Numbered from the stretch's first letter, positions 27,256-36,946 are shown. The stretch is 64,000 nucleotides of DNA from Pseudobutyrivibrio sp. 49 (GCF_900100545.1 NZ_FNDP01000003.1:1-64000); one strand, 5' to 3'. Translations and numbers: made by a program. Notes: a model not told the origin generated them from the letters alone.

Positions 27256-27341
27256 TCACTATTTAATGTTTGCCAGGTTTATCACCGAGTCTGTTGACAA
27301 ACAACACATTCATTTATTAATGCGCTAGCTACTCCCTCACG
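27248..27341 (-). promoter_or_regulatory. yybP-ykoY manganese riboswitch aptamer
   Basis: On the minus strand the conserved pieces occur in order: GGGAGTAGC, GTCAACAGACTCGG, CCTGGCAAAC and TAGTGAGACTC. Helix P1 pairs CGTGAG at the 5' end with CTCACG at the 3' end. This matches the yybP-ykoY class that senses Mn2+. It lies between a good promoter and mntP, and overlaps the terminator arm, giving a transcriptional ON switch. Confidence 0.93.
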
Positions 27342-27352
27342 AAGATGTATAC

Positions 27353-27381
27353 AATATACTAAACATTCATGAATGAGTCAA
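27353..27381 (-). promoter_or_regulatory. Promoter of the mntP riboswitch transcript
   Basis: On the minus strand TTGACT, a 17-nt spacer and TATATT lie just upstream of the aptamer. The spacer contains a palindromic ATTCATGAAT. Initiation would fall about 10 nt before helix P1. Confidence 0.75.
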
Positions 27382-27403
27382 CCAGACTAAGACCTGAATA
27401 TTA

Positions 27404-27976
27404 CTAAATACTTGTTTTTTTGCTGTATTTCTTATAGAAGTACTCAACTATAAAATAGCTTACAATACCACCACAAATACCAACGCGGGTTCCTGCTAAT
27501 ACATCTGTTGGCCAGTGTACAAATACATATAGTCGACTAATAGCAATCATTGCTGCAAGCACTAATGCAGGAATACCGAGCTTCTTGTTTCTAGTGAAGA
27601 TAGCTGTAGCAACTGCAAAGCTGGCATTTGAATGACCTGATGGAAATGAAAAGTCATGAGGAACATTTACGAGTAACTGTACCTCTGGCTCAAGCCAGCA
27701 TGGTCTGCATCTCATGATAGAAGGCTTTAAAATCAAATTACAAACGATAACTGTAAGAATAAGTGAGATAGTAGCCTGGACACCTATTTTTCTATTGAAA
27801 GGCAGCACAAGTAGCAGTAAAACAACAACTATCCAAAACCATCCTGCATTTCCTAAAAAGGTAATCTTTGGAACAATAAAATCTAAAACTGAATTGTGAA
27901 TACTTTGAAACCAATGAAGTAAATCTAATTCCCAGTCGAAATAGAAAACCTTTGAACTCTCGATTATAGCTTCCAT
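27404..27976 (-). CDS. PAP2 family phosphatase, membrane-bound
   Basis: 190 residues with five to six TM helices. All three PAP2 motifs are present: K-P-S-I-M-R-C-R-P, PSGHS, and SRLYVFVHWPTDV. Likely substrates are undecaprenyl diphosphate or phosphatidic/PG phosphates at the membrane face; which is unknown. It is downstream of tyrS, beyond a terminator, and 23 bp upstream of the mntP promoter. Confidence 0.88.
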   Translation of the reverse strand: MEAIIESSKVFYFDWELDLLHWFQSIHNSVLDFIVPKITFLGNAGWFWIVVVLLLLVLPFNRKIGVQATISLILTVIVCNLILKPSIMRCRPCWLEPEVQLLVNVPHDFSFPSGHSNASFAVATAIFTRNKKLGIPALVLAAMIAISRLYVFVHWPTDVLAGTRVGICGGIVSYFIVEYFYKKYSKKTSI

Positions 27977-27996
27977 AATTATTTATAACTCCTTTA

Positions 27997-28030
27997 AAAC
28001 AAAATAGTGCCAGGGCCATCGCCCCAGCAC
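27997..28030 (-). terminator. Terminator after tyrS
   Basis: On the minus strand GTGCTGGGGC and GCCCTGGCAC form a 10-bp stem (two G-U pairs) around GATG, followed by TATTTTGTTTT. Confidence 0.8.
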
Positions 28031-28055
28031 TTATTGTAAATGTAAAATGTGTTTT

Positions 28056-29276
28056 TTATGCTTCAATCTTGCAGAATGATTTCTTACCCTTCTTAAGCAT
28101 GAATTCTTCTGCAAATGCATCTTTTTCGTAAGATGCGAATGGATCTGCAACCTTCTCACCATTTACAGAAACACCACCCTGTGTTACAGCTCGACGAGCT
28201 TCTGCACGGCTTGCTGTAAGTCCAGCAGATACAAGAATCTGAAGGATGTCTACCTTACCATCTCTGAAATCTTCTGCTGAAAGAGTGTGGCATGGTACGT
28301 TCTCAGAATTTGCACCACCTGCAAAGAGAGCCTTTGAAGCCTCGCGAGCCTTATCAGCTTCCTCTGTACCGTGAACCATCTGAGTAAGTTCGTAAGCAAG
28401 GATATCCTTTGCCTCGTTAAGCTGAGCACCCTCCCAGCTATCCATCTTCTGGATTTCTTCAATTGGAAGGAATGTAAGCATACGAATGCACTTAAGAACA
28501 TCTGCATCGCCTACATTTCTCCAGTACTGGTAGAACTCGAATGGTGTTGTCTTGTTAGGATCAAGCCATACAGCATTTCCTGCTGTCTTACCCATCTTCT
28601 TGCCCTGTGAGTCAGTGAGAAGAGTGATAGTCATGGCGTGAGCATCCTTGCCAAGCTTACGTCTGATGAGCTCTGTACCACCAAGCATATTAGACCACTG
28701 GTCATCACCACCAAACTCAAGATTACAATTGTATTTCTGGAACATGTAATAGAAGTCGTAAGACTGCATAATCATGTAGTTGAACTCAAGGAATGAAAGT
28801 CCCTTTTCCATACGCTGCTTGTAGCACTCTGCACGAAGCATGTTATTAACTGAGAAACATGCACCTACTTCACGAAGTAACTCAACGTAGTTAAGATTAA
28901 GAAGCCAGTCAGCGTTGTTAACCATAAGAGCTTTTCCATCAGAGAAATCAATAAAACGCTCCATCTGCTTTTTAAAGCACTCAGCGTTGTGATCGATATC
29001 CTCACGAGTAAGCATCTTTCTCATGTCTGTACGACCTGAAGGATCACCAATCATAGTAGTGCCACCGCCGATAAGGGCGATTGGCTTGTTACCAGCCATT
29101 TGAAGTCTCTTCATAAGTGTGAGAGCCATAAAGTGACCGGCTGTAAGGCTGTCTGCAGTACAATCAAAACCTATATAGAAAGTTGCCTTGCCCTCATTAA
29201 TTAATTTTTTAATTTCTTCTTCGTTCGTTACCTGGGCTATCAGGCCACGAGCTACTAACTCGTCATAAATTGTCAT
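28056..29276 (-). CDS. tyrS: Tyrosyl-tRNA synthetase
   Basis: 406 residues, class I. N-terminal FYIGFDCTADSLTAGHFMAL carries the HIGH-type motif as GHFM. The tyrosine site is YDFYYMFQKYNCNLEFGGDDQWSN, and the KMSKS-type loop is GKKMGKTAGNA. A C-terminal S4 RNA-binding domain (about 340-400, VSAGLTASRAEARRAVTQGGV) is intact. No T-box leader is visible in the 100 bp upstream, unlike many Firmicutes tyrS genes. Confidence 0.96.
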   Translation of the reverse strand: MTIYDELVARGLIAQVTNEEEIKKLINEGKATFYIGFDCTADSLTAGHFMALTLMKRLQMAGNKPIALIGGGTTMIGDPSGRTDMRKMLTREDIDHNAECFKKQMERFIDFSDGKALMVNNADWLLNLNYVELLREVGACFSVNNMLRAECYKQRMEKGLSFLEFNYMIMQSYDFYYMFQKYNCNLEFGGDDQWSNMLGGTELIRRKLGKDAHAMTITLLTDSQGKKMGKTAGNAVWLDPNKTTPFEFYQYWRNVGDADVLKCIRMLTFLPIEEIQKMDSWEGAQLNEAKDILAYELTQMVHGTEEADKAREASKALFAGGANSENVPCHTLSAEDFRDGKVDILQILVSAGLTASRAEARRAVTQGGVSVNGEKVADPFASYEKDAFAEEFMLKKGKKSFCKIEA

Positions 29277-29324
29277 TGCATTTCCTCCTTACTTTATTTC
29301 AATAGTTAGTATATTTAATTATAA

Positions 29325-29363
29325 ACAAAAATCCCTCGCCCCCATTACTAGGGTCGAGGGATT
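29325..29363 (-). terminator. Terminator of the tRNA-Ser/tRNA-Cys transcript
   Basis: On the minus strand AATCCCTCG and CGAGGGATT form a 9-bp stem with a long loop, followed by TTTG. It lies directly after tRNA-Cys and before the tyrS promoter region. Confidence 0.82.
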
Positions 29364-29369
29364 TGAAAG

Positions 29370-29440
29370 AGGTGCCAACCAGATTTGAACTGGTGATAGA
29401 GGTGTTGCAGACCTTTGCCTTACCACTTGGCTATGGCACC
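29370..29440 (-). tRNA. tRNA-Cys (GCA)
   Basis: On the minus strand the acceptor stem is GGTGCCA/TGGCACC, the anticodon loop contains GCA (CTGCAAC), and the T-loop is GTTCAAATC. About 71 nt. CCA is not encoded. Co-transcribed with tRNA-Ser upstream. Confidence 0.95.
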
Positions 29441-29459
29441 ATATTTATAACAAGTAAAA

Positions 29460-29547
29460 CGGAGAAGGAGGGATTTGAACCCTCGCGCCGGTTGCCCGAC
29501 CTACACCCTTAGCAGGGGCGCCTCTTCGGCCTCTTGAGTACTTCTCC
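29460..29547 (-). tRNA. tRNA-Ser (GCT)
   Basis: On the minus strand the acceptor stem is GGAGAAG/CTTCTCC, the anticodon loop is CTGCTAA (GCT), and a long variable arm marks it as class II. About 88 nt. CCA is not encoded. First gene of a two-tRNA unit. Confidence 0.95.
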
Positions 29548-29587
29548 AAGTTGTAGGTAATTACTTATTTTGTTCGACGCAAGTGTT

Positions 29588-29616
29588 ATTCTACTAGAGT
29601 AATACACCATTGTCAA
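29588..29616 (-). promoter_or_regulatory. Promoter of the tRNA-Ser/tRNA-Cys unit
   Basis: On the minus strand: consensus TTGACA, a 17-nt spacer, TAGAAT, 40 bp before tRNA-Ser. The -35 box abuts the T-run of the oppA terminator. Confidence 0.88.
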
Positions 29617-29656
29617 CAAAAAAATGGGGAAATCTTAATGATTTCCCCAAGTTTTT
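29617..29656 (-). terminator. Terminator after oppA
   Basis: GGGGAAATC and GATTTCCCC form a 9-bp perfect stem around a 5-nt loop, with A/T runs on both sides, so it could act in either direction. On the minus strand it ends the opp transcript just before the tRNA promoter. Confidence 0.9.
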
Positions 29657-29698
29657 TTTCTCAACCTTTAAGTAGTATAAAAACTAGCGAAATCCATA

Positions 29699-31435
29699 TT
29701 AATTAGCTGACTTTTCAGCGTACATGAAGTACTTATTCTGATTAAGTGAAGTATAGATTCCTGTTACGTTTGACTTCTGAAGATAGATATCATTGTAGTA
29801 GTAAATAGGTACTACTGCATTTGTCTCCATAAGCATATCCTCAGCTTCACGCATAAGGTCTACACGAGCTGCGAAATCTGTTGTGTCGTAAATCTTCTGG
29901 ATAAGCTCGTCATATTCCTTCCATGAAGGTGCAGAAGAGTTGCTTGAATCCTTACCTAACTGCATATCGTTGTTACCACCATTTGAAAGCCACATCTCAA
30001 GCATGTTGATAGGATCGTTAAAGTCTGCAATCCATCCTTCACGAGCAATATCAAACTTACCAGCTTTTCTATCCTCAAGGAATACATTCCAGTCCTCTGT
30101 CTCAATTTTAACATCGATGCCTACAAGGCCCCAATCCTGCTGAATACATGCAGCAACAGCTTCGTGACCAGTTCCTGCATTTGTCATATATGTTACTTCA
30201 AGTGCTGGGCTAATCTTATATCCGCCGTTACCATCAGATTCAAATGAATAACCGCACTCTTCAAGAAGACTAACTGCTTCTTCAACCTTACCTGCACCTG
30301 TTTCTTTAGCATCATAGTAACCAAAGTCATCTGCTTCAAATACGCCACCGTTACCATCAGCCATTCCATCTGGAATAAATGTATCAGCTGGTACCTGTCC
30401 TGTCTGACCTACAGTATCAACGATGTACTTTCTGTCGATAAGAAGAGAAAGCGCTTTTCTCATCTTATTAGCCTGCTCAGCAGTAAGATTCTTAAATAAA
30501 TCAGAGTTTACGTTGAATCCAACATAGTATGTTCCAAGTGTATCGATTACGTGGAACTCTGGGCTATTAAGAAGTGACTGAATCTCATCGTTTGGTACTG
30601 TATCAGCAAAGTCAATATCTCCTGCATTGTAAGCAGCATAGATAGCTGTATCATCTGCTGAAAGCATGAACTCAAGCTTCTCAAGCTTTACATCATCTGC
30701 TCTGTAGAAGTTAGGGTTCTTCTCATATACCATAGACTCGTTGTGCTTCCACTCTTTAAGTGTAAATGCACCATTTGAAACGAAACCTGGCTCCTGTGCC
30801 CAAGCACCTGGCTGTGTACCGTCTGTGTTAGCAGCCTCAACATCTGGCTGGTAAACAGGCATGAATGTTGGGAATGCAAGAAGATCATAGAAGTATGCAC
30901 AAGGTGCATTAAGCTTTACTGTAAGTGTGTAATCATCAGTTGCCTCAATCTGAAGTGTACCATCTCCATTTGTAGCGATTGGAGCAAACATATAAGCATA
31001 GTCAGCTGCTGTTTCCTCAGCTACTGCACGGTTCCAGCTATATACAAAATCGTTAGCTGTAAGTGCTTCTCCGTTAGACCACTTTGACTCAATAAGCTTG
31101 ATTGTGTATGTAAGTCCGTCCTCAGATACCTCTGGCTCGCCATCTGCAAGGGCTGGTACACAGTTGTTGTTTTCATCGTATGTGTAAAGACCTACAAATG
31201 AATTAACTGCAAGACAAGCTCCATCAACTGATGAGTTAAGTGCTGGATCGAGATAATCTGGCTCTGATGCAAGATTAAGTCTAAGTGTTGTTGTGTCTGT
31301 GTCTACTGCTGTAGCTTCTGCTGGTGCAGCTTCTGAACCGCTTTCTGTACTTGGAGCTGCGTTCTTATTTCCACATGCTACAAGGCTAGCTGCCATAGAA
31401 GCTACGAGTAAAACTGCGATAAGTTTCTTTTTCAT
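29699..31435 (-). CDS. oppA: Oligopeptide ABC transporter substrate-binding lipoprotein
   Basis: 578 residues. A lipoprotein signal peptide ends with lipobox LVAC, Cys21, followed by an Asn/Ala/Glu-rich linker. The SBP_bac_5 fold is recognisable: LNLASEPDYLDPALNSSVDG, KLIESKWSNGEALTANDFVYSWNR, and GWIADFNDPINMLEMW. It captures oligopeptides outside the cell for OppBCDF. It is last in the operon, after oppF, with an 80-bp gap containing a small hairpin (AAGC...GCTT). The gap may let oppA be expressed at a different level. Confidence 0.93.
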   Translation of the reverse strand: MKKKLIAVLLVASMAASLVACGNKNAAPSTESGSEAAPAEATAVDTDTTTLRLNLASEPDYLDPALNSSVDGACLAVNSFVGLYTYDENNNCVPALADGEPEVSEDGLTYTIKLIESKWSNGEALTANDFVYSWNRAVAEETAADYAYMFAPIATNGDGTLQIEATDDYTLTVKLNAPCAYFYDLLAFPTFMPVYQPDVEAANTDGTQPGAWAQEPGFVSNGAFTLKEWKHNESMVYEKNPNFYRADDVKLEKLEFMLSADDTAIYAAYNAGDIDFADTVPNDEIQSLLNSPEFHVIDTLGTYYVGFNVNSDLFKNLTAEQANKMRKALSLLIDRKYIVDTVGQTGQVPADTFIPDGMADGNGGVFEADDFGYYDAKETGAGKVEEAVSLLEECGYSFESDGNGGYKISPALEVTYMTNAGTGHEAVAACIQQDWGLVGIDVKIETEDWNVFLEDRKAGKFDIAREGWIADFNDPINMLEMWLSNGGNNDMQLGKDSSNSSAPSWKEYDELIQKIYDTTDFAARVDLMREAEDMLMETNAVVPIYYYNDIYLQKSNVTGIYTSLNQNKYFMYAEKSAN

Positions 31436-31516
31436 GCTTCTTTTCTCCTTTTTTATGTTTTACTTTTTATCTCAAGCCCGAAAGCTTAAAACCATATTAA
31501 TTGACAATTGTGTATT

Positions 31517-32497
31517 TTATTTGTTCCAACAAGCAACAAAATGTCTGTTGCCTCTGTCTGTAAGTGGTGGCATTTCCTTTGCACACTGCTCTGTCGCATA
31601 TCTACATCTGGTTCTGAAAGGACATCCACTTGGCATCTTAAGTGGACTTGGAACATCTCCCTCAAGAATAATTCGCTGACTCTTTCTAGCAATATTTGGG
31701 TCTGGAATAGGTACAGCTGATAGAAGAGAGAGAGTATATGGGTGCACTGGATTATTGTTTAAATCATCTGCATCTGCAATCTCCATGATATGTCCCAAAT
31801 ACATAACAGCGATTCTATCTGAAATATGATGAACAACTAAAAGGTCATGAGCGATGAAGAGGTATGCAACTCCGAGCTTTTCCTGCAATTCCTCAAACAT
31901 ATTTACAACCTGCGCCTGAATAGAAACATCAAGGGCTGAAACTGGCTCATCACAAACAATAAACTTTGGATTAACTGCAAGTGCTCTTGCAATACCAATT
32001 CGCTGTCTCTGTCCGCCTGAGAACTCGTGAGCATAACGCATGGCGTGCTCAGCATTAAGTCCTACAGTTTCCATAAGTGAAAGAATTTTATCGCGGCGCT
32101 CACCCTTAGAAGAGTAGAGCTTATGAACATCAAGAGGTTCTCCGATAATATCCTCAACTGTCATTCTTGGATCAAGTGATGAATATGGATCCTGGAATAC
32201 CATCTGCATCTGCTTACGGTATGGATGCATATTTACATCAATTTTTTTCTCACTATCAAAAAGAACATCTCCATCAAATACAATACGTCCGGCTGTTGGC
32301 TGGTAGAGACGAAGAAGAGTACGACCAACTGTTGTCTTACCACAACCTGACTCACCTACAAGACCAAGTGTCTCGCCTGGCTTAATAGCAAATGAAATAT
32401 CATCAACTGCCTTAAGGGGTACTGTTCTAAAACCTTCCTTGATAGGGAAGTACTGCTTTAAATGTTCAACCTCAAGGAGGTATTTTTCTTCACTCAT
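31517..32497 (-). CDS. oppF: Oligopeptide ABC transporter ATP-binding protein OppF
   Basis: 326 residues. Walker [12 protein letters not shown] signature FSGGQRQR, Walker [13 protein letters not shown], and a His switch in [11 protein letters not shown]. The C-terminal oligopeptide-transporter extension has [19 protein letters not shown] with spaced Cys residues typical of the Opp/Dpp ATPases. It energises peptide import with OppD. Two bp separate it from oppD. Confidence 0.95.
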   Translation of the reverse strand: MSEEKYLLEVEHLKQYFPIKEGFRTVPLKAVDDISFAIKPGETLGLVGESGCGKTTVGRTLLRLYQPTAGRIVFDGDVLFDSEKKIDVNMHPYRKQMQMVFQDPYSSLDPRMTVEDIIGEPLDVHKLYSSKGERRDKILSLMETVGLNAEHAMRYAHEFSGGQRQRIGIARALAVNPKFIVCDEPVSALDVSIQAQVVNMFEELQEKLGVAYLFIAHDLLVVHHISDRIAVMYLGHIMEIADADDLNNNPVHPYTLSLLSAVPIPDPNIARKSQRIILEGDVPSPLKMPSGCPFRTRCRYATEQCAKEMPPLTDRGNRHFVACWNK

Positions 32498-32499
32498 TA

Positions 32500-33498
32500 T
32501 TATGCCTCCTTACTTTCATACAATTTTTTTACATTCATCCAGCAGCTAGCCAAGTGAGAATCACTGATTCTAAGCTCATCTGGTACTTCCTTAAGACAAA
32601 TTTTCATCGCTTCATCACAACGAGGGCAGAATGCGCAACCCTCAGGCATATTAAGAAGATTAATTGGTGTACCACCGATTGGTACTAATTTTTCGTTCAT
32701 ATTGTCTGTACGTGGGATTGAACGAAGAAGTCCCTTTGTATATTCGTGGGCAGGAGAGTAGAAAATATCATCTGCTGTACCACGCTCACATACACGTCCA
32801 CCATACATTACAAGAATTTCATCACACATTGATGCAATAACACCAAGGTCATGTGTAACCATAATGATTGCCATTCCAAGCTTTTTCTGAAGATCCTGCA
32901 TAAGTTCAAGAATCTGAGCCTGGATAGTAACATCAAGAGCTGTAGTAGGCTCATCTGCGATAAGAATATCTGGCTCACAGGCAAGGGCCATAGCAATCAT
33001 GTCACGCTGTCTCATTCCACCAGAATGCTCATGTGGATACTGCTTAAGTCTCTTTTCTGGGTCATTCACACCAACAAGCTTCAAAAGTTCTATTGCTCTT
33101 TCCCTAGCTTCTGATTTTGACTTGTTTGTATGAAGTCTAATAGCTTCTTCAAGCTGATAACCAACAGTAAATACTGGATTTAAGCTGGTCATAGGATCCT
33201 GAAAGATAATAGAGCATTTACTTCCTCTGAATTTTTGCATTTCTCTTTCAGAATATTTTGTTATATCATCACCCTTGTATAGAACCTCACCTGATGTGAT
33301 ACGTCCTGTCTGGGCAAGAATTTGCATTATTGAATATGCTGTAACTGATTTTCCTGAACCTGATTCTCCAACAATACCAAGAGTCTTTCCCGGTTCAAGA
33401 TTAAATGTAATACCGTTTACTGCTTTGACCTCACCTGCATCTGTAAAAAAGCTTGTATGGAGGTCTTTTACTTCAAGTACATATTTTGAATCTGCCAT
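32500..33498 (-). CDS. oppD: Oligopeptide ABC transporter ATP-binding protein OppD
   Basis: 332 residues. Walker A GESGSGKS, signature HSGGMRQR, Walker [13 protein letters not shown], and switch His in [10 protein letters not shown]. The C-terminal Cys cluster is [14 protein letters not shown], a probable [4Fe-4S] site of this subfamily. It begins 14 bp after oppC. Confidence 0.95.
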   Translation of the reverse strand: MADSKYVLEVKDLHTSFFTDAGEVKAVNGITFNLEPGKTLGIVGESGSGKSVTAYSIMQILAQTGRITSGEVLYKGDDITKYSEREMQKFRGSKCSIIFQDPMTSLNPVFTVGYQLEEAIRLHTNKSKSEARERAIELLKLVGVNDPEKRLKQYPHEHSGGMRQRDMIAMALACEPDILIADEPTTALDVTIQAQILELMQDLQKKLGMAIIMVTHDLGVIASMCDEILVMYGGRVCERGTADDIFYSPAHEYTKGLLRSIPRTDNMNEKLVPIGGTPINLLNMPEGCAFCPRCDEAMKICLKEVPDELRISDSHLASCWMNVKKLYESKEA

Positions 33499-33512
33499 AA
33501 TATCCTCCTAAA

Positions 33513-34595
33513 TTAATCAAGCTTTGTATCGAATGCATCTCTAAGACCGTCACCAAGAAGGTTTAGAGCAAGTACGATTAAGCAAATAATAAGTGCTGGA
33601 ATAACAAGTCTTGCTGGATAAGACTGCATACCGGCTCTTGCATCATTGGCTAAGGAACCAAGTGATGAAAGTGGTTCTGAAACACCAAGTCCTAAGAATG
33701 CCAAGTAGCTTTCTGTAAAGATTGCACTAGGAATCTGAAGGGCAGTGGTGATAATGATTACTGATAAACAGTTAGGTAAAATATGCTTTCTAAGAATTTT
33801 ACCGTTTGATGTACCAATACATCTTGCAGCAAGTACGTATTCGTTATTCTTGATTGTAAGAATCTGGCCTCTGATAAGACGTGCCATACTTACCCAATAA
33901 AGAAGACCAAATACAATAAACATTGAAATCATATTTGCTCCCAATTTTGAAAAGACTGTTCCAGCCAGTTTTCCTGCAAGATTTTCTTTAAGAACAACTG
34001 AAATCAAAATGATAATAAGCATATCAGGAAGAGAATATATGATATCAACAATTCTCATCATAATAAGGTCAACTTTTCCACCAAAGTAACCAGCTATTGA
34101 ACCATAAATAATACCGATAAGTACTACCATGATTGCTGCAATGATACCTACAGAAAGACTAACTCTTGTTCCATAGATAACACGAATGAAATAGTCTCTA
34201 CCTAAACTATCTGTACCAAAAATATGTGGGAAAAGATCTTCTCCTGTTTCTCTCATATATTGGAGTTCTCTATCTGAATACATAAAAAATCCAAGGTTTG
34301 CACTACCCTTATCTCGAACTCCATTTACTGAAATAATCTGGTCGTATGAGTAAGGTACAATGTGTGGTGCAATAATAATTATTAAAATAATAAGTGCAAG
34401 TACTACAATGCTTCCCATCGCAAGTGGATTCTTACGAAGGCGTCTCATACCATCCTTAAAAAATGTTGTAGACTCACCCATAACGTCCTGCTGACGTTTT
34501 TCCTCATCTGTCGCCTTTTCAAAATTTGCTGAGCTGAATTTTGAAAGATCTACCTGTGCTGACAGGAGGCTTTTCTTCATTTCTGTATTTTCCAA
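33513..34595 (-). CDS. oppC: Oligopeptide ABC transporter permease OppC
   Basis: 360 residues. The N-terminal cytoplasmic stretch (1-55) contains FFKDGMRRLRKNPLAMGS, typical of OppC. Six TM helices follow, with the EAA-loop region AARCIGTSNGKILRKHILPN that docks onto the ATPases. An extended extracytoplasmic loop between TM1 and TM2 (about 75-135) ends in HIFGTDSLGRDYFIRVIYG. Confidence 0.94.
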   Translation of the reverse strand: MENTEMKKSLLSAQVDLSKFSSANFEKATDEEKRQQDVMGESTTFFKDGMRRLRKNPLAMGSIVVLALIILIIIIAPHIVPYSYDQIISVNGVRDKGSANLGFFMYSDRELQYMRETGEDLFPHIFGTDSLGRDYFIRVIYGTRVSLSVGIIAAIMVVLIGIIYGSIAGYFGGKVDLIMMRIVDIIYSLPDMLIIILISVVLKENLAGKLAGTVFSKLGANMISMFIVFGLLYWVSMARLIRGQILTIKNNEYVLAARCIGTSNGKILRKHILPNCLSVIIITTALQIPSAIFTESYLAFLGLGVSEPLSSLGSLANDARAGMQSYPARLVIPALIICLIVLALNLLGDGLRDAFDTKLD

Positions 34596-34609
34596 TTTCT
34601 GATATCCTC

Positions 34610-35524
34610 CTAATCAAGCTTAATTCTAGGGTCAACAAATTTATAAACAATGTCAGTTAGCAAATTTGCAACTACCATAAGAATTGCAAGGAATATTGTT
34701 ACTGCCATGATTGTTGTATAGTCTCTGTTTGTTATTGATGTGACAAATGTTGAGCCAAGTCCACCGATTGTGAAAATGTTCTCTACAACCATCGATCCAG
34801 TTAAAATATATGCAACCATTGGTCCAACATAAGTGATTACTGGAATAAGTGCATTTCTAAGGGCATGTAAGAAAATTACTTTTACCTTTGAAACACCTTT
34901 TGCTCTGGCTGTTCTGATGTAATCTTGATTTAGAGCATCTAACATACTTGTCTTTGTAAGACGAGTAATATAAGCCATAGGATATACAGCAAGTGCAATT
35001 ACTGGAAGTGTATAGTTTGGTTCTGAACTTAAACTAACTACAGGGAACCATCCGAGTCTTACACAAAATACTAAAAGTAGAAGAGTAGCAAGAACGAAGG
35101 ATGGCATTGCCGTTCCTAAAGTTGTGAAGAAAATAATCAATCTATCAGGTAATTTATTTCGATTCAATGCTGCGATTGCACCGAGAATGATTCCGATAAT
35201 AATAGCTACAATTGCTGCTCTTCCTCCAAGTTTTGCAGATACAGAAAACTTTGAAATCATATCAGCCCAAATAGGACGACCTGAATGTAAAGAGATTCCC
35301 CAATCCCCATGAAGCAAATTTTTCATGTAGAGAACATATTGCTCTCCAACGGGTTTATCCAGATTGTATCTGGCCTCCAATGTTGCAATAACAGCTGGAG
35401 ATGTGGCCTTTTCTTTGTTGAAAGGACCGCCTGGAATAGCGTTCATAGCGAAGAAAGTAATCATTGTTATTATCCAAATGGACACTATAGCCAGCAAAAT
35501 TCTTTTTGCGATATACTTTGCCAA
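34610..35524 (-). CDS. oppB: Oligopeptide ABC transporter permease OppB
   Basis: 304 residues from a TTG start with AAGGAG 9 bp upstream, giving the usual N-terminus AKYIAKRILLAIVSIWIITMITF. A longer frame to 35605 would run into the fumarase beta gene and adds a Lys-rich stretch without a ribosome site, so it is rejected. Six TM helices and the EAA loop (TARAKGVSKVKVIFLHALRN). It follows fumarase beta after 28 bp with no terminator, so opp may be partly read from the fum promoter. Confidence 0.9.
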   Translation of the reverse strand: MAKYIAKRILLAIVSIWIITMITFFAMNAIPGGPFNKEKATSPAVIATLEARYNLDKPVGEQYVLYMKNLLHGDWGISLHSGRPIWADMISKFSVSAKLGGRAAIVAIIIGIILGAIAALNRNKLPDRLIIFFTTLGTAMPSFVLATLLLLVFCVRLGWFPVVSLSSEPNYTLPVIALAVYPMAYITRLTKTSMLDALNQDYIRTARAKGVSKVKVIFLHALRNALIPVITYVGPMVAYILTGSMVVENIFTIGGLGSTFVTSITNRDYTTIMAVTIFLAILMVVANLLTDIVYKFVDPRIKLD

Positions 35525-35552
35525 ATCATTAAACTCCTTTTCTTTCTTTAAT

Positions 35553-36104
35553 CTATATTTGACTAAATTCTTTGATAGCAGTTTCGTATAGATTATTTCC
35601 TTCACTGTCTACAACAACAATTACTGGAAAGTCTTCTACATATAGCTTTCTAATGGCTTCTGCACCTAAGTCATCGTAGCAAACTATCTCAGAACTTTTT
35701 ATACATTTTGATAGTAGTGCACCTGCGCCTCCAACAGCTGCAAAGTAAACACCTTTATTTCTAACTATGGCGTCTATTACCTCTGGTGTTCTTTTGCCTT
35801 TTCCTATCATTACCTTCATTCCAAGGTCTAATAATCTCGGAGCGTATTTATCCATACGACTAGCAGTGGTAGGACCTGCGGAACCAATTGGTCTTCCTGG
35901 TCTAGCAGGAGATGGTCCCATATAATAAATTGTGCAATTTTCTATTGGTATTGGAAGTTTTTCTCCCTTATTTAGAGCTTCATTCATGCGTCCGTGGGCT
36001 GCATCTCTTGCAACATATATTGTTCCCGAAATATAACAATAGTCTCCAGCATGAAGTGAAGTAGCAATTTCTGATGTTATTGGTGTATTAATCCTATGCT
36101 CCAT
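35553..36104 (-). CDS. Class I fumarase / tartrate dehydratase beta subunit
   Basis: 183 residues. The beta (C-terminal) part of the split Fe-S hydro-lyase: GDYCYISGTIYVARDAAHGRM, YYMGPSPARPGRPIGSAGPTTASRMD, and GKGKRTPEVIDAI. Together with the alpha subunit it interconverts fumarate and malate, or a related hydroxy acid. It starts one base into the alpha stop. The fumarase/tartrate choice cannot be settled from sequence alone; fumarase is more likely in this lineage. Confidence 0.9.
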   Translation of the reverse strand: MEHRINTPITSEIATSLHAGDYCYISGTIYVARDAAHGRMNEALNKGEKLPIPIENCTIYYMGPSPARPGRPIGSAGPTTASRMDKYAPRLLDLGMKVMIGKGKRTPEVIDAIVRNKGVYFAAVGGAGALLSKCIKSSEIVCYDDLGAEAIRKLYVEDFPVIVVVDSEGNNLYETAIKEFSQI

Positions 36105-36946
36105 TATAATTCCCTCGTTATATGTCTATTTACGTGACAGCAAATATTAATTGCTACTGGCAATCCCGCAATATGGGTCGCATATGTATTAATATTTACC
36201 GCTAGAGCAGTAGTAGTACCACCAAGTCCGCCCGGCCCTATGCCAAGCTTATTTATCTTTTCAAGCATTTCATCCTCTAAATCCTTTACCCAAGGAATAT
36301 TCGGACGTGCTGAAAATTCTCTTGTAAGTGCCTGCTTAGCCATAAGTGCTGATTTTTCGAAGGTTCCTCCGATTCCTACACCTACCACCATTGGTGGACA
36401 GGCATTTGGACCAGCATCCTTTACTGCTGTAAGAATTGCTTCTTTTACGCCTTCAATTCCATCTGCAGGCTTTAGCATAAATACTCGGCTCATATTTTCT
36501 GAGCCAAAGCCTTTCGGAGCAAGTGTAATTTTAAGTCCATCTCCAGCAACTAAATCGTAATGAATTATTGCCGGTGTGTTGTCTCCAGTATTCACTCGCT
36601 CAATTGGATCACCTACCACAGATTTTCGTAGGTATCCCTCTGTATATCCCAGTCGCACTCCCTCGTTAATGGCATCTGTCAAAAGGCCTCCTTCTATGTG
36701 AAGTTCCTGACCTACTTCAACAAAAAATACTGCCATTCCTGTATCCTGACAAATCGGTATTTGTTCTTTGTCAGCTATATTTAGATTTTCTTGAAGCTGG
36801 TTTAAAATTTTCTTACCAAGCTCTGATTTTTCGGTATTAACTGCTTTTTTTAAGGCTGTATTCATATCTTCTGAAAGATAATGATTAGCCTGTATGCACA
36901 TTTCTTTTACTGTGTCTCGTACAACTGTTGTCTGTAAATTCTTCAT
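36104..36946 (-). CDS. Class I fumarase / tartrate dehydratase alpha subunit
   Basis: 280 residues. The [4Fe-4S] cluster Cys lie in PICQDTGMAVFFVE, in GPNACPPMVVGVGIGG and near the C-terminus in NICCHVNRH. The pattern fits the alpha subunit of two-subunit class I fumarases. Oxygen-sensitive enzyme, suited to an anaerobe. The ribosome site is weak (CAGGG). A perfect 20-bp inverted repeat lies 33 bp upstream and may be an operator. Confidence 0.9.
   Translation of the reverse strand: MKNLQTTVVRDTVKEMCIQANHYLSEDMNTALKKAVNTEKSELGKKILNQLQENLNIADKEQIPICQDTGMAVFFVEVGQELHIEGGLLTDAINEGVRLGYTEGYLRKSVVGDPIERVNTGDNTPAIIHYDLVAGDGLKITLAPKGFGSENMSRVFMLKPADGIEGVKEAILTAVKDAGPNACPPMVVGVGIGGTFEKSALMAKQALTREFSARPNIPWVKDLEDEMLEKINKLGIGPGGLGGTTTALAVNINTYATHIAGLPVAINICCHVNRHITREL

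Noticed and set aside
29277-29324. T-box leader expected before tyrS
   Set aside because: Only about 50 bp separate the tRNA terminator from tyrS; no specifier loop or TGGN bulge sequence fits there.
35525-35605. 27-codon N-terminal extension of OppB
   Set aside because: It overlaps the fumarase beta gene, lacks a ribosome site, and the TTG at 35524 has a strong one and gives the normal OppB N-terminus.
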